Shown: positions 49,921 to 59,397 of the stretch, in pieces
How positions within the stretch are numbered: position 1 is the first letter of the stretch
Layout of the letters: every line of letters starts with the position of its first letter
NCBI GenBank assembly: GCA_031367405.1
Contig: JANLPT010000164.1
Coordinates: forward strand, 26,898 to 90,897
Direction: 5' to 3'
Source of the DNA: JALHNI01 sp031367405
Lineage (GTDB): Bacteria; Acidobacteriota; Terriglobia; Bryobacterales; Bryobacteraceae
Length of the DNA stretch: 64,000 bases
Notes under the pieces: generated by a model
The model's input: the letters and a program-made list of their open reading frames with translations, nothing else
What the model was told of the DNA's origin: nothing
Database searches by the model: none
Translations under genes and position numbers: made by a program

Positions 49921-51247
49921 TCATGGCCCCCTGTTCTTTCTTAGGCCCTTCGGCACTGCCAGCACCGGCACTGCCAGCACCGGCGCTCCCTGCACTGCGC
50001 GCCTCACGCAACCGCGCCAGTTTCACCTGCTCCACCCGCAAACCATTCGCCGCCAGCACCTCCACCCGGATGCCCTCGCGCTCGATCACTTCGCCCACGC
50101 CCGGTACGCGGCCGATCCATTCCGTCACCAAGCCACCCACTGTGGTGGCTTCAGTATCTTCGTCCGGTTCATACTCCACTAACTCCGCCAGATGACTAAT
50201 GTCGAAGCTGCCCGCCACGACATATTCGCCATTTCCCAGGCTCTCCACATCCACGTGGGGCTCATGCTCGTCGCGAATCTCGCCGACAATTTCCTCCAGC
50301 ATGTCCTCCATCGTCACCAAGCCGGCGGTATGGCCGTATTCGTCAATCACCGCCGCCATGTGCTGCCGGTTCTCCCGCATGTCTTCGAGTAACACCTTCA
50401 CACTCTTGGTCTCCGGCACCAGCCGGATCGGCCGCACCAGATCCTTCACCTTTTTCTTGGGACGCTCCGCTTCGTTCACTTCCAGCACATCGTGGACGTG
50501 CACAAACCCGACAATCGAATCGACGTCCTCGCGAAAAACCGGAATGCGCGAGTACTGTTCATGAATCACTAACTGCCGCAGATCCTCCAGCGATGCGTCT
50601 TCCTGAATGCCCACGATGCTCGGGCGCGGCGTCATCACATCGCGAATTACTTTTTCGCCAAACGCCACCACCGAATGGATCAGCTTACGGTCGCCCTCTT
50701 CAATCAGGCCTTCTTCGGCGCCTGCTTCAATCAGCGCTTCGATTTCCTCGGCCGAAGTCTGCGCTTCTTCTTCCGGGTCCGCCGGGCCGGAAAGGTCAGC
50801 CAACGAATGCATAAAGTCGAGTAACGCGGCCAGGGGACGCATCGCCAGCACCATCACACTCAGCAGCGGTAGCAAGGCGTTGAGCCAGCGGCCGGACGTC
50901 TTCCGGTAACTTAATTGAGGAAATACATAGCAGACCACCATCATCGACAGCCAGGAAAATAGCGCCGCTTGCAAAAAGTCTTCGCTGAGGAATTTTTCCT
51001 GAGTCGCCAGTACCGACATCGCCACGCCCAGCAGCGCCAGCAGCGTATGCTTCCACAAAGAGAAAATCAATGCCCCGCGCTCGGTCTTGAGCCCCACACT
51101 ATCTTCGACGTGTTCTTTGAAGTAAGTGAGCGATGGTAACTCCCGCGTGCGCAGCCGCATCGCTTCGAGATAGAACATCTGCACCGTCGTGGCCAAGCCC
51201 AGCAGCGCCAAGCCCACCGCAATAATCGCCAGCAGCACGATGATCAA
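49898..51247 (-). CDS. ybeX: CorC/HlyC-type transporter-associated protein (hemolysin family)
   Basis: 449 residues. About four N-terminal hydrophobic segments (a DUF21/CNNM-like region) are followed by an acidic linker, two CBS domains (PRPSIVGIQEDASLEDLRQLVIHEQYSRIPVF; LVPETKSVKVLLEDMRENRQHMAAVIDEYGH), and a CorC/HlyC domain (VVAGSFDISHLAELVEYEPD). Such proteins affect magnesium/cobalt transport. The extended C-terminus is an Ala/Gly/Ser repeat (AGSAGAGSAGAGSA) encoded by 15-base repeats, followed by a basic/acidic tail. It overlaps the ybeY gene by four bases and era by 23. The gene symbol is assigned by position in the conserved cluster. Confidence 0.88.
   Translation of the reverse strand: MIIVLLAIIAVGLALLGLATTVQMFYLEAMRLRTRELPSLTYFKEHVEDSVGLKTERGALIFSLWKHTLLALLGVAMSVLATQEKFLSEDFLQAALFSWLSMMVVCYVFPQLSYRKTSGRWLNALLPLLSVMVLAMRPLAALLDFMHSLADLSGPADPEEEAQTSAEEIEALIEAGAEEGLIEEGDRKLIHSVVAFGEKVIRDVMTPRPSIVGIQEDASLEDLRQLVIHEQYSRIPVFREDVDSIVGFVHVHDVLEVNEAERPKKKVKDLVRPIRLVPETKSVKVLLEDMRENRQHMAAVIDEYGHTAGLVTMEDMLEEIVGEIRDEHEPHVDVESLGNGEYVVAGSFDISHLAELVEYEPDEDTEATTVGGLVTEWIGRVPGVGEVIEREGIRVEVLAANGLRVEQVKLARLREARSAGSAGAGSAGAGSAEGPKKEQGAMNGEAAKG
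49951..49995 (-). repeat. 15-bp tandem repeats in the 3' end of ybeX
   Basis: Two identical 15-base units, cggcactgccagcac, are followed by a degenerate third copy. They encode the AGSAG repeats at the C-terminus of the CorC-like protein, immediately upstream of the era start region on the minus strand. Confidence 0.85.
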
Positions 51248-51690
51248 GCGCTGGTCCTTTCAATCAATCCGCCGGGCAGCCCATACTTCCGGCGCCATTC
51301 CGACTCCACCCGGCACATCAGGCCATCGTCATTTTCATGGTCATGCCCCACCAGGTGAAGCACGCCGTGCAGCAGTAAAATCCGTACTTCCTCTTCGATC
51401 CGGTGGCCATGCTCCGCGGCTTGCGCCTTGGCCCGTTCCAGCGAAATCGCGATATCGCCCAACGGACCCATCGGTTCGCCCGCCGGAAAGCTCAGCACAT
51501 CCGTGGTGTAGCCATGCCCCAGAAACTGCCGGTTCAAACGCCGCAATTCTTTATCGCCCGTCAACAGGCAAGTAAATGCGCGACCCGCGCAAAGGTCATG
51601 CCGCAGGGTGTCCGCAAACGCCCGTAAGGCGGTCCGGCCAATTCGCGGTGTCGCTCGTTCGATAAGGAGACTGGTCTCCGGCTCAGACAT
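51244..51690 (-). CDS. ybeY: rRNA maturation endoribonuclease YbeY
   Basis: 148 residues. The zinc site H-x3-H-x5-H is intact: H108, H112, H118 (HGVLHLVGHDHEN). The conserved TTDVLSFPAGE motif is also present. YbeY trims the 3' end of 16S rRNA and takes part in ribosome quality control. It lies three bases after the phoH stop and overlaps ybeX by four bases, which is the common ybeZYX-era order. Confidence 0.94.
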   Translation of the reverse strand: MSEPETSLLIERATPRIGRTALRAFADTLRHDLCAGRAFTCLLTGDKELRRLNRQFLGHGYTTDVLSFPAGEPMGPLGDIAISLERAKAQAAEHGHRIEEEVRILLLHGVLHLVGHDHENDDGLMCRVESEWRRKYGLPGGLIERTSA

Positions 51691-51693
51691 ACA

Positions 51694-52722
51694 TCACTCA
51701 GCAGCCGTCACGTTGTTGGGTAAGGATGCCTCGGCGGGGAGGGTGTCCAAGCGCAGCGCGAGTTGGCGGCCTGCTCCGGTCAATTCATTGTAGCGTTCGT
51801 AAGCCTGCACAATCTTCTGCACCAGGCTGTGCCGCACCACGTCCACATCGGTGAAAGGGACAAAAGTAATGCCGGGCACGCCCTTCAGCACGTCCGTCAC
51901 CTCCAGTAACCCGCTGCGCATTTGGCCCGGTAAATCGATCTGCGTCAAGTCGCCCGTGATCACCATCTTCGAATTAAAGCCTAACCGCGTGAGGATCATT
52001 TTCATCTGCTCGCGCGTCGCGTTTTGCGCTTCATCGATAATAATGAATGCGTCGTTCAAGGTCCGCCCGCGCATGAAGGCGATCGGCGCGATCTCGATGG
52101 TGTTGCGCTCGATCAGTTTTTCTACGCGCTCGCTCTCCAGCATGTCGAAGAGTGCGTCGTAGAGCGGGCGCAAATACGGGTCGATCTTTTCCTGCAAAGT
52201 CCCGGGTAGAAATCCGAGCCGCTCCCCCGCTTCTACAGCCGGACGCGTCAGGATGATGCGCGATACCTTCTTACCCAGCAGCGCCGACACCGCCATCGCC
52301 ACCGCTAAGTACGTCTTACCCGTGCCCGCCGGACCAATGCCGAAAACCATGTCGTTCCGCTCGATGGCTTCCATGTACCGCCGCTGATTCACCGTCTTCG
52401 GTGCCAGCATCTTCTTGCCGAAGCTGCGTTGCTTACCACTCTCCACCAAGCTGCGCAACCGCACCTCGACGTCGCCAGCCACCACGCGCAGATAACCGTT
52501 CAGCTCGCCGTTGCCGAAAATATGCCCTTGCCGCACTAACTCGGAGTAGTCGTCCACAATCTGTGTTATCCGCAGCACCGGCGCATCTTCGCCCTCCACC
52601 TTCAGCCCTTCGGCGCACACGTCAAGGCGGACAGCGAAGCTCTGCTCCAACAAACGCAAGTTTTCGTCACGCGTGCCAAACAATGCTTCGACGCCATGCG
52701 AAAGAACAAGGGTCGTCTTCAT
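51694..52722 (-). CDS. ybeZ: PhoH-family ATPase (YbeZ)
   Basis: 342 residues. A KH/RNA-binding-like N-terminus (RLLEQSFAVRLDVCAEGLKVEG) is followed by the PhoH ATPase domain with Walker A GPAGTGKTYLAVA and a DEAQN Walker B (AFIIIDEAQNATREQMKMIL), plus the RMKMVITGDLTQIDL-type motif (FNSKMVITGDLTQIDLPG). It interacts with YbeY and is the first gene of the ybeZYX-era block. Its upstream 118 bases to the sigma-factor gene hold no other gene. Confidence 0.93.
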   Translation of the reverse strand: MKTTLVLSHGVEALFGTRDENLRLLEQSFAVRLDVCAEGLKVEGEDAPVLRITQIVDDYSELVRQGHIFGNGELNGYLRVVAGDVEVRLRSLVESGKQRSFGKKMLAPKTVNQRRYMEAIERNDMVFGIGPAGTGKTYLAVAMAVSALLGKKVSRIILTRPAVEAGERLGFLPGTLQEKIDPYLRPLYDALFDMLESERVEKLIERNTIEIAPIAFMRGRTLNDAFIIIDEAQNATREQMKMILTRLGFNSKMVITGDLTQIDLPGQMRSGLLEVTDVLKGVPGITFVPFTDVDVVRHSLVQKIVQAYERYNELTGAGRQLALRLDTLPAEASLPNNVTAAE

Positions 52723-52840
52723 CGGGTAGAGATAGGGTGGGGAAACAAAGAAAGTAGGATGCCGGTTGGGCGGATCATCTCTTCAAAAGTATACCAAAAT
52801 GGGCCGAACCCGGCCCGTGACGTAAAAATACTGGAGTGTG

Positions 52841-53464
52841 CTAACCAACCAACGTGGCCGCGCCCAAGCGGCCTTGATGCTTTTCCAACCGGACTTTCAG
52901 CTCCTGCCGCGCCCGCAAGAGCCGGCTTTTCGCAGCGGCCACAGAAATGCCCAAGCTCCCGGCTACCTCTGGCATAGAACGCTCTTCGATGTCACGCATC
53001 CAAAAAACCTTCTTGAGCAGCGGCGGCATCCGGTTCACTTCCTGGTGCAGAATCTGGCTCACTTCGCGCCGCCCCAAGTCCACCTCGGGCGTATCGGCCT
53101 TATCGCGCAAATCGAGCGTTCCCACTTCGTCGCCAATCTGGACGTCGTCAATATACAGAAATTTCGCGCGTTTGTCTTTTCGCAAGCGCATCAAGCATTG
53201 GTTCACCACGATTCGCGTGAGCCAAGTGGAGAATTTTGCCTCAAAATTGAATTGATCCAGGTGAGAATAGGCTTTCCACGTGGCGTTCTGCACTTCGTCC
53301 TCCGCATCGGAGCGATCCCGCAAGATCGAGTAGGCGAGTTTAAAACTAATTGAGCGATGGCGTTCGATGAGCTCGGTGAAGCCCGCATCGTTGCCTGATT
53401 TGGCGAGAAGAACCAGCTCGTCATCGGTTTGATTGACGTATTCGCTGAGATTCTTTTGCATCAT
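52841..53464 (-). CDS. ECF-type RNA polymerase sigma factor
   Basis: 207 residues with two start-adjacent ATG codons. Region 2 includes DAEDEVQNATWKAYSHLDQF and WLTRIVVNQCLMRLRKDKR; region 4 is LPPLLKKVFWMRDIEERSMPEVAGSLGISVAAAKSRLLRARQ, as in ECF sigma-70 factors. No anti-sigma gene follows, which is unusual for ECF factors, so control may come from elsewhere, or be transcriptional. It is read divergently from an XRE-cupin regulator with about 43 bases between them. Its target promoters are unknown. Confidence 0.92.
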   Translation of the reverse strand: MMQKNLSEYVNQTDDELVLLAKSGNDAGFTELIERHRSISFKLAYSILRDRSDAEDEVQNATWKAYSHLDQFNFEAKFSTWLTRIVVNQCLMRLRKDKRAKFLYIDDVQIGDEVGTLDLRDKADTPEVDLGRREVSQILHQEVNRMPPLLKKVFWMRDIEERSMPEVAGSLGISVAAAKSRLLRARQELKVRLEKHQGRLGAATLVG

Positions 53465-53507
53465 GTCCAGCTTTCTGGAGTCTTAAGATTCAGGGACTTA
53501 AGCTCTC

Positions 53508-54224
53508 ATGAAAGACATTACCAGCACTGAAACAGAGAATCTACGTCATACTGAAGCTGAGTTCAGCGAGGATAAAATAGAACCCATCGACGTAACCCCT
53601 GGTAAAACAGATTTTCTTGATGGTGAAAGTTCAGAGCGAACGCTCCGCCGGTCTCTGGCTGCCTACGAGATCGGTAAAAAGCTTCGCCAGCTGCGAATGA
53701 AGAAGAAAATAGCCCTGGTGGACCTCGGCAAACACACCGGACTCTCGGCTTCGATGCTCTCTCAGCTCGAAAATGGCAAACTCGTACCGACTTTACCCAC
53801 GCTGGCCCGGATTGCCATGGTGTTCGACGTCAGTCTGGACCATTTTTTCGCCGACAAACGCCGCACCCGCATGTTCTCCGTCGTCCGGTCCGGCGAGCGG
53901 ATCAAGTTTCCTGACCGTTCCGGCGTGCCCATCCCCAGCTACTATTTCGAGTGCCTCGCCTTTCACGTTCAGGATAAGAGCCTGCAAGCCTATCTGGCCG
54001 AGTTCCCCGCCCGGGACGACGGTAAGGACCCTGAGCATGCCCACGAAGGCGCTGAGTTCATCCACGTGCTCTCGGGCACACTGGCGATCCATTATCAGGA
54101 CGAGGAGCATGTGCTGAGCGCTGGCGATAGCGTTTACTTCGACGCCTCTGAACCCCACACCTATCGCGCCCTCCACGGTGCCAACGCCAAGGGTCTCGTC
54201 ATCACCACGCCACCCCGGCCTTAA
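53508..54224 (+). CDS. XRE-family regulator with C-terminal cupin domain
   Basis: 238 residues. After an acidic N-terminal extension of ~45 residues comes a helix-turn-helix (~56-112: KLRQLRMKKKIALVDLGKHTGLSASMLSQLENGKLVPTL region). The cupin domain follows (~160-236: HAHEGAEFIHVLSGTLAIHYQDEEHVLSAGDSVYFDASEPHTYRA region). Cupins usually bind a small metabolite, sometimes via a metal held by histidines. It resembles PuuR-type regulators, but the ligand is not known. It is divergent from the ECF sigma gene and convergent with the Gfo/Idh/MocA gene. Confidence 0.88.
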   Translation: MKDITSTETENLRHTEAEFSEDKIEPIDVTPGKTDFLDGESSERTLRRSLAAYEIGKKLRQLRMKKKIALVDLGKHTGLSASMLSQLENGKLVPTLPTLARIAMVFDVSLDHFFADKRRTRMFSVVRSGERIKFPDRSGVPIPSYYFECLAFHVQDKSLQAYLAEFPARDDGKDPEHAHEGAEFIHVLSGTLAIHYQDEEHVLSAGDSVYFDASEPHTYRALHGANAKGLVITTPPRP

Positions 54225-54227
54225 CGG

Positions 54228-55232
54228 TTATAAGGCCAGCGTCGCTCGCGTCGCCGCCGACTCGTAACTCGTCTCCACCATCCGCACGGTAAATAAATAA
54301 TCGCGCCCGCTGGTCTCAAACGGCGCACCGGATGCGAGGCACTCGACAAAATGCCGCTGCGCCGCCAGCGCCGAATCGCCCTTGTAGCCCGTTACCGGGG
54401 GCGTCCAGTCAATCCTGGTCAACTCACCCGAACCGCTCCACAGCGAGCCATCGCCCATCATCGCCAGCGTCCCCTTGGTACCGTCAATCCGCAAGCGCGC
54501 CATCGCCACATTATTCTCAAAGACTTCGCCGCAGCGAGTGGCCGTAATCCAACAACGCCGGCCATCCGGCCAGAACAAACGAATCTGGGCAGAGTCCTCA
54601 CCCGCAATCACCGGATTCACCCGCTTCGTGTAGGCCCGCAGAGACTCCGGCCGGCCGAATAAGTAACCAGCGCTGTCCAGAAAATGCACTAATGTCTCGT
54701 AAATCAAGAACCGTGGATACTGCGCAAAATAAGGTTGATTCGGGTAAGGAGGATCGAGTAAGCCGTCGTTGTTCGAATGCATCCACACCGCATTCGTCAT
54801 GTTACCGATCTCGTCCGCGTCCAGCCGCCGCTTGATCTCGCGATACCACGGCTGCCAACGCCAATTCTCATTCACCATCAACCGGACGCCCGCCGCTTCG
54901 GCCCCCTCCACCATCTTCACCGCCTCCGCCCATGTCGGCGCAAACGGTTTCTGGCAAAGGATATGCACTCCGCGCTCAGCGGCCAACTCAGCCAACGCCG
55001 AGTGCGTATCGGGCCGCGTGACGATGTCGGCAAAGTCAGGCTTTTCCGTCTCTAACATGTAGGCGGCATCGGAGTAACTTCGAGCAATGCCAAAGTCGCG
55101 CGCCAACGCCTCGGCTCGCGCGGAGTCTTCATCGCACACCGCGACGATCTCACATTGCTCGCGCAGCCGGTTCCAGTCTGCCATCTGGATGCGGGCGAAG
55201 TACCCACCACCGATCACCACGCCACGCTTCAT
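54228..55232 (-). CDS. Gfo/Idh/MocA-family NAD(P)-dependent oxidoreductase
   Basis: 334 residues. It has the NAD-binding start (KRGVVIGGGYFARIQM), then VAVCDEDSARAEALARDFGIARSYSDAAYML, the conserved EKP-type motif as LCQKPFAPTWAEA, and a beta-sheet C-terminal domain. These enzymes act on sugars, inositols or their glycosides. The substrate is unknown. It lies seven bases after the RND permease stop on the same strand, a spacing typical of an operon, although no functional link is obvious. Confidence 0.88.
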   Translation of the reverse strand: MKRGVVIGGGYFARIQMADWNRLREQCEIVAVCDEDSARAEALARDFGIARSYSDAAYMLETEKPDFADIVTRPDTHSALAELAAERGVHILCQKPFAPTWAEAVKMVEGAEAAGVRLMVNENWRWQPWYREIKRRLDADEIGNMTNAVWMHSNNDGLLDPPYPNQPYFAQYPRFLIYETLVHFLDSAGYLFGRPESLRAYTKRVNPVIAGEDSAQIRLFWPDGRRCWITATRCGEVFENNVAMARLRIDGTKGTLAMMGDGSLWSGSGELTRIDWTPPVTGYKGDSALAAQRHFVECLASGAPFETSGRDYLFTVRMVETSYESAATRATLAL

Positions 55233-55238
55233 TGGCGA

Positions 55239-58200
55239 TCAGTCGCCCGTCGCCGTCGCCGGGGTTCCCGTCACGCGGCGGCTGCTCAACATCGCCTTCG
55301 TTTCTTCCACCAGCGAGTAACCCACCGGCACCACTAACAAGCTCAGCAGCAAACAAAGCAATTGCCCGCCGATAATCGTAATCGCGATGGCCGAACGCTG
55401 CGAGGCACCGGCACCCATGCCGACCGCCGTCGGCACCAGACCCGCGATAATGGAAAACGTCGTCATCAGAATCGGCCGCAACCGCACCCGGTTAGCTTGC
55501 ATGATCGCCTCGCGGATCGGGAAACCCTCATCGCGCAACCGGTTCATATAGTCGATCTGCAGAATGCCATTCTTCTTCACAATGCCCAGCAAGAGCAAAA
55601 TGCCGAGCGAGCTGAATAGATTCAAGCTGCGGCCCGTAACAATCAAGCTCAGCAAAGCGCAGGGAATCGAGAGCGGCAACGTCGTGAGGATAATGAAGGG
55701 ATGCACCAGACTTTCAAACTGCGCCGCCAGCACCATATACATAAACACGCTGGCCAACGCCATCGCGAGTAACATATTGGTCGCCGTCTCTTCCAAAATT
55801 TTCACCTGACCGGAAAAAGTCATGGTGTAGCCAGGCGGTAAGCTTACCTTGGACACAATATCGTTTAATGCCGCCGCGCCTTCGTTCAAGCCGTAGCCGG
55901 GCGCGACATTGCCGGAAATGCCCACGCCAAACTGCCGGTTGTAACGATCGATGCGCGACGGGCCGAGTCCGCGTTCCAATTTCGCAATCGAATCCAGCCG
56001 GATCAGTCCTTGGCGCGCGCTGGGGATCAGCAACCGTCCCAAACTGTTCGGATCGTCCCGCTGCTCCGGTTTCAAACGGACCGTCACCGGATACTGCTCA
56101 CTCGCTTCTTTGTAAGTCGAGATCTGGTCTTCCCCGGACATCAGCAAACGCACCGCGCCCGCGACATCGGAAACCCTCACCCCTAAATCGGATGCCAGCT
56201 GCCGGTCGATATCGATCTGCATCTCGGGGTTATTCAAATTCAAATTCACCTTGACATCGGAAATCACGGAATTCTTCAGAATTTCGCCATTCACTTCCTT
56301 AGCGATGTCCACTAACTTACCCAGATCAGGGCCCAGCAGGTTCGCCCGAATCGGCGCGAACGTGTCCCGCCCGCCCAACGCATTGGGGAATGAGACGCGC
56401 GGACGGGCAATGGCAAATTCGGGTAGCATCACGGCCCGCACCTTCGCCCCCATCTCCTGAATCGAACCCCGCATCTCCGGCGGATCGATCAGAATCGTCA
56501 TGTACGACATCGTTACCCGGTTGAGCATCTGCATACTCTGCGGGATCACCGCCTTGACGCCCGGCACCTTTTCAAGCTTCTTCGCCAGCCGCATCGTAAA
56601 CTGCTCGGTACCCTCGAGCGAAAAACCCTCGGGTAACTCCATAAAGACGGCTAACTCGCTCTGATCTTCCTGCGGCATCCATTCCTGTTTGGTGATTTTG
56701 TAAAGCGGAATCGTCGACGCCAGCGTAAGTAAGCAAAGCACGATAATGGCCCAGCGATGATTCAGAGACCAATCCAGGCTCCTCAGATAAAGCCGGTGGA
56801 CCAAATCGGGGCGCGCTTCTTCATCATGTTTCTTACCGGTCGCCGTCTTTAATAGCCGCGCGCCCAGCGCTGGGGTGAGGGTAAACGCCACCAGCATGGA
56901 CACCAGAATCGAGATCGCCATCGTCCAGCCAAACTGATTCAGGTAGCGCCGCGCATAGCCGCTCATGAAGGCGATCGGCACAAATACGATCACCAGTGAG
57001 ATCGTCGTGGCAATGACGGCGAGCGCGATCTCCTTAGTCGCCGCAATCGTCGCCTCCTTCGGCGGCAAATCGCCTTTCTCCAGAAACCGGTATATATTCT
57101 CGAGCACAATAATCGCGTCATCGATCACAATTCCCACGGCTAAGGTCAGCCCGAGCAGCGTCATCGAATTGAGCGTAAAGTCCATGATGCGCAAAACGGT
57201 AAATGTCGTAATGATCGACGTCGGAATAGCGATCGCGCTAATCACCACCGTGCGCCAATCGCGAATAAATAACCACACAATCAACGACGCCAATAAGCTA
57301 CCCAGCAGTAAGTGCTCCTCTAGCGCCGACACCGATGCCCGGATATAGCGCGCCTGATCGGTAGTAACTTCCAGACTCACACCTGGCGGCAGATTCGCGC
57401 GGATTTCCGCCAGCTTCTTGTTGATCGTGTCCACCACCTTCACGGTATTCACGCCGGTCTGCCGCCGCACATCCAGCAGCACCGCCGGCTTACCCTGGTA
57501 GTAAGCAAACGTCCGCCGTTCGCCCATCCCATCCTCGGTGTTGCCCACCTCGCGCACCCGCACCGGCGCGCCATTCACGTTCTTGATGATGATGTCGTTA
57601 AATTCGCCGATATTCTTGACGCGGCCCAGCGTGCGCACACCCAATTCCGAGGGTCCCCGCACAATCCGTCCGCCGGGCGCTTCCACGTTCTCGGTGCGAA
57701 TCGCCCGCTCTACATCCTGCGCGCTCAGGTTATAGGCGTTGAGTTTGTCCAAATCCAGATAGACGTTGATCTGCCGGCTCCGGCCGCCATTGATCTCAAT
57801 GCTGCCCACCCCGTCTACGGTCTCAATCGCCCGCCGGACCTGCTTGTCCGCAATCTCGGTCAATTCGCGCACCGGACGCGTGCCGCTCATGGCCAGTTTG
57901 ATGATGGGGTCAGAGTCCGGATCAGCCTTGATAACGCTGGGCGGCAAAACATTCGGCGGCAGGCGACGCATCGCGCCGCTCACTTTTTCGCGTACATCCT
58001 CCGCCGCCTCCGAGATGTCGCGGTCCAACACGAACTGCACTGACACGTTGGCATTGCCCTCCGTGACGCGTGCCGTCATTTCGTCGATGCCGGCGATCGC
58101 CGCAATCGCCTCTTCCAGCGGCAACACCACCTGCGAAACCATCTCCTCCGGACTCGCGCCCGGCAACTGCACCCGCACATACACCGATGCCGGATCGCTC

Positions 58201-58316
58201 TTCGGGAACAGGTCAACCCCCAGGTCAACAAAGCTGAAGATGCCCAAAACCACCAGGAACATGATCAGCATCAGAGCGAAAACCGGGCGTTGCACGCAAA
58301 TTTCAGACAATTTCAC
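55239..58316 (-). CDS. RND efflux permease (AcrB/HAE1-like)
   Basis: 1025 residues, full length for the family. The N-terminus is VQRPVFALMLIMFLVVLG; the proton-relay aspartates are present in LAVGIVIDDAIIVLENI (TM4), and the porter domains and second membrane half are complete. No membrane-fusion (HlyD-like) or outer-membrane channel gene lies on either side, so it must use components from elsewhere or act differently. Such pumps expel drugs, detergents or other small molecules. The divergent neighbour is fabD, and the two share a 150-base promoter region. Confidence 0.93.
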   Translation of the reverse strand: MKLSEICVQRPVFALMLIMFLVVLGIFSFVDLGVDLFPKSDPASVYVRVQLPGASPEEMVSQVVLPLEEAIAAIAGIDEMTARVTEGNANVSVQFVLDRDISEAAEDVREKVSGAMRRLPPNVLPPSVIKADPDSDPIIKLAMSGTRPVRELTEIADKQVRRAIETVDGVGSIEINGGRSRQINVYLDLDKLNAYNLSAQDVERAIRTENVEAPGGRIVRGPSELGVRTLGRVKNIGEFNDIIIKNVNGAPVRVREVGNTEDGMGERRTFAYYQGKPAVLLDVRRQTGVNTVKVVDTINKKLAEIRANLPPGVSLEVTTDQARYIRASVSALEEHLLLGSLLASLIVWLFIRDWRTVVISAIAIPTSIITTFTVLRIMDFTLNSMTLLGLTLAVGIVIDDAIIVLENIYRFLEKGDLPPKEATIAATKEIALAVIATTISLVIVFVPIAFMSGYARRYLNQFGWTMAISILVSMLVAFTLTPALGARLLKTATGKKHDEEARPDLVHRLYLRSLDWSLNHRWAIIVLCLLTLASTIPLYKITKQEWMPQEDQSELAVFMELPEGFSLEGTEQFTMRLAKKLEKVPGVKAVIPQSMQMLNRVTMSYMTILIDPPEMRGSIQEMGAKVRAVMLPEFAIARPRVSFPNALGGRDTFAPIRANLLGPDLGKLVDIAKEVNGEILKNSVISDVKVNLNLNNPEMQIDIDRQLASDLGVRVSDVAGAVRLLMSGEDQISTYKEASEQYPVTVRLKPEQRDDPNSLGRLLIPSARQGLIRLDSIAKLERGLGPSRIDRYNRQFGVGISGNVAPGYGLNEGAAALNDIVSKVSLPPGYTMTFSGQVKILEETATNMLLAMALASVFMYMVLAAQFESLVHPFIILTTLPLSIPCALLSLIVTGRSLNLFSSLGILLLLGIVKKNGILQIDYMNRLRDEGFPIREAIMQANRVRLRPILMTTFSIIAGLVPTAVGMGAGASQRSAIAITIIGGQLLCLLLSLLVVPVGYSLVEETKAMLSSRRVTGTPATATGD

Positions 58317-58470
58317 CGGACACGATCCTTTCGCGGAGCCCTTGTGCGGGCGGAGTATTGAAAAAAGACACGCGCCGAAGCGACAAGGTTACTGGCGTGA
58401 ATTCTCCATTCTACGATGCCGCGTGATGCCGCCGCACCCCTCCACCGGGGCTAAACTTAAGGACATCCGC

Positions 58471-59385
58471 ATGAAAATCGCTTTTCTGTTTCCCGGCCAA
58501 GGTTCGCAGTTCGCCGGCATGGGCCGCTCGCTCGCCGCCTCCAGCCCTCTCGCCCGCCAAACCTTCGAAGAAGCTGACGACGTCCTCGGTTTTTCGCTCT
58601 CTACCCTTTGCTTCGAAGGCCCGGACGAAGCGCTCAAGCTCACGGAAAACACGCAACCGGCCCTCGTCGCCGTCTCCACCGCCGCTTGGCGCATTCTCGC
58701 CGGACGCGGCCTGAAGCCGGATTACGTCGCGGGCCACAGCCTCGGCGAATACTCGGCGCTCGTCGCCGCCGGCAGCCTCGCGTTCGCCGATGCCTTGCGG
58801 CTCGTGCGCCAACGTGGCCAATACATGCAAGCTGCCGTCCCCGCCGGCACCGGCGCGATGGCGGCACTTCTTTACCTACCCGCCGGCGCGCTCGACGGGA
58901 TTCTCGCAGCTGCCGCCGAGGGCGAAGTCGTCTCCGCCGCCAACCTCAACTCCCCCGGCCAAATCGTCATCGCGGGCCACGCCGGCGCAGTCGCGCGCGC
59001 CATGGAACTCGCCAAAGCCGCCGGAGCCAAACGCGCCATTCCCCTTCCCGTCAGCGCTCCTTTTCACTGCTCGCTGATGGCACCGGCTCAGTTGCAGATG
59101 AAGGCGCATCTCGACCGAACTACCTTTAACGGCCTGACGGTCCCCCTCGTCAATAACTGGCAAGCCCGTGAAATCACGTCCGGCACCGACGCCCGCCAGG
59201 GCCTCTATCAGCAGATTCCCAACCCCGTCCGTTGGGAAGAAAGCGTTCGCCACCTCGCCGCCCAAGGCGTTACCCGCGCCATGGAAGTAGGCCCCGGTGC
59301 CGTCCTGATGGGCCTCGTACGCAACATCGCCCCCGCCATCGCTACCGTCCGCGCCGGTGAGGCTGAAGATATGGCCGCCCTGTGA
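58471..59385 (+). CDS. fabD: Malonyl-CoA:ACP transacylase
   Basis: 304 residues from the ATG at 58471; a frame open from 57766 overlaps the RND gene and is rejected. The motifs are complete: GQGSQ (9-13), catalytic S90 in GHSLGEYSALVAAG, R115, and H199 in VSAPFHCSLM. FabD loads malonyl groups onto acyl carrier protein to start fatty-acid elongation. No other fab gene is nearby, so it is an isolated fatty-acid gene here. It ends 12 bases before the TIM-barrel gene. Confidence 0.95.
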   Translation: MKIAFLFPGQGSQFAGMGRSLAASSPLARQTFEEADDVLGFSLSTLCFEGPDEALKLTENTQPALVAVSTAAWRILAGRGLKPDYVAGHSLGEYSALVAAGSLAFADALRLVRQRGQYMQAAVPAGTGAMAALLYLPAGALDGILAAAAEGEVVSAANLNSPGQIVIAGHAGAVARAMELAKAAGAKRAIPLPVSAPFHCSLMAPAQLQMKAHLDRTTFNGLTVPLVNNWQAREITSGTDARQGLYQQIPNPVRWEESVRHLAAQGVTRAMEVGPGAVLMGLVRNIAPAIATVRAGEAEDMAAL

Positions 59386-59397
59386 TAGCCTTCCCCC

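Noticed and set aside
57766..58470. Upstream extension of the fabD frame by 235 codons
   Set aside because: It is antisense to the RND permease; the FabD family starts at the ATG at 58471 (MKIAFLFPGQG).
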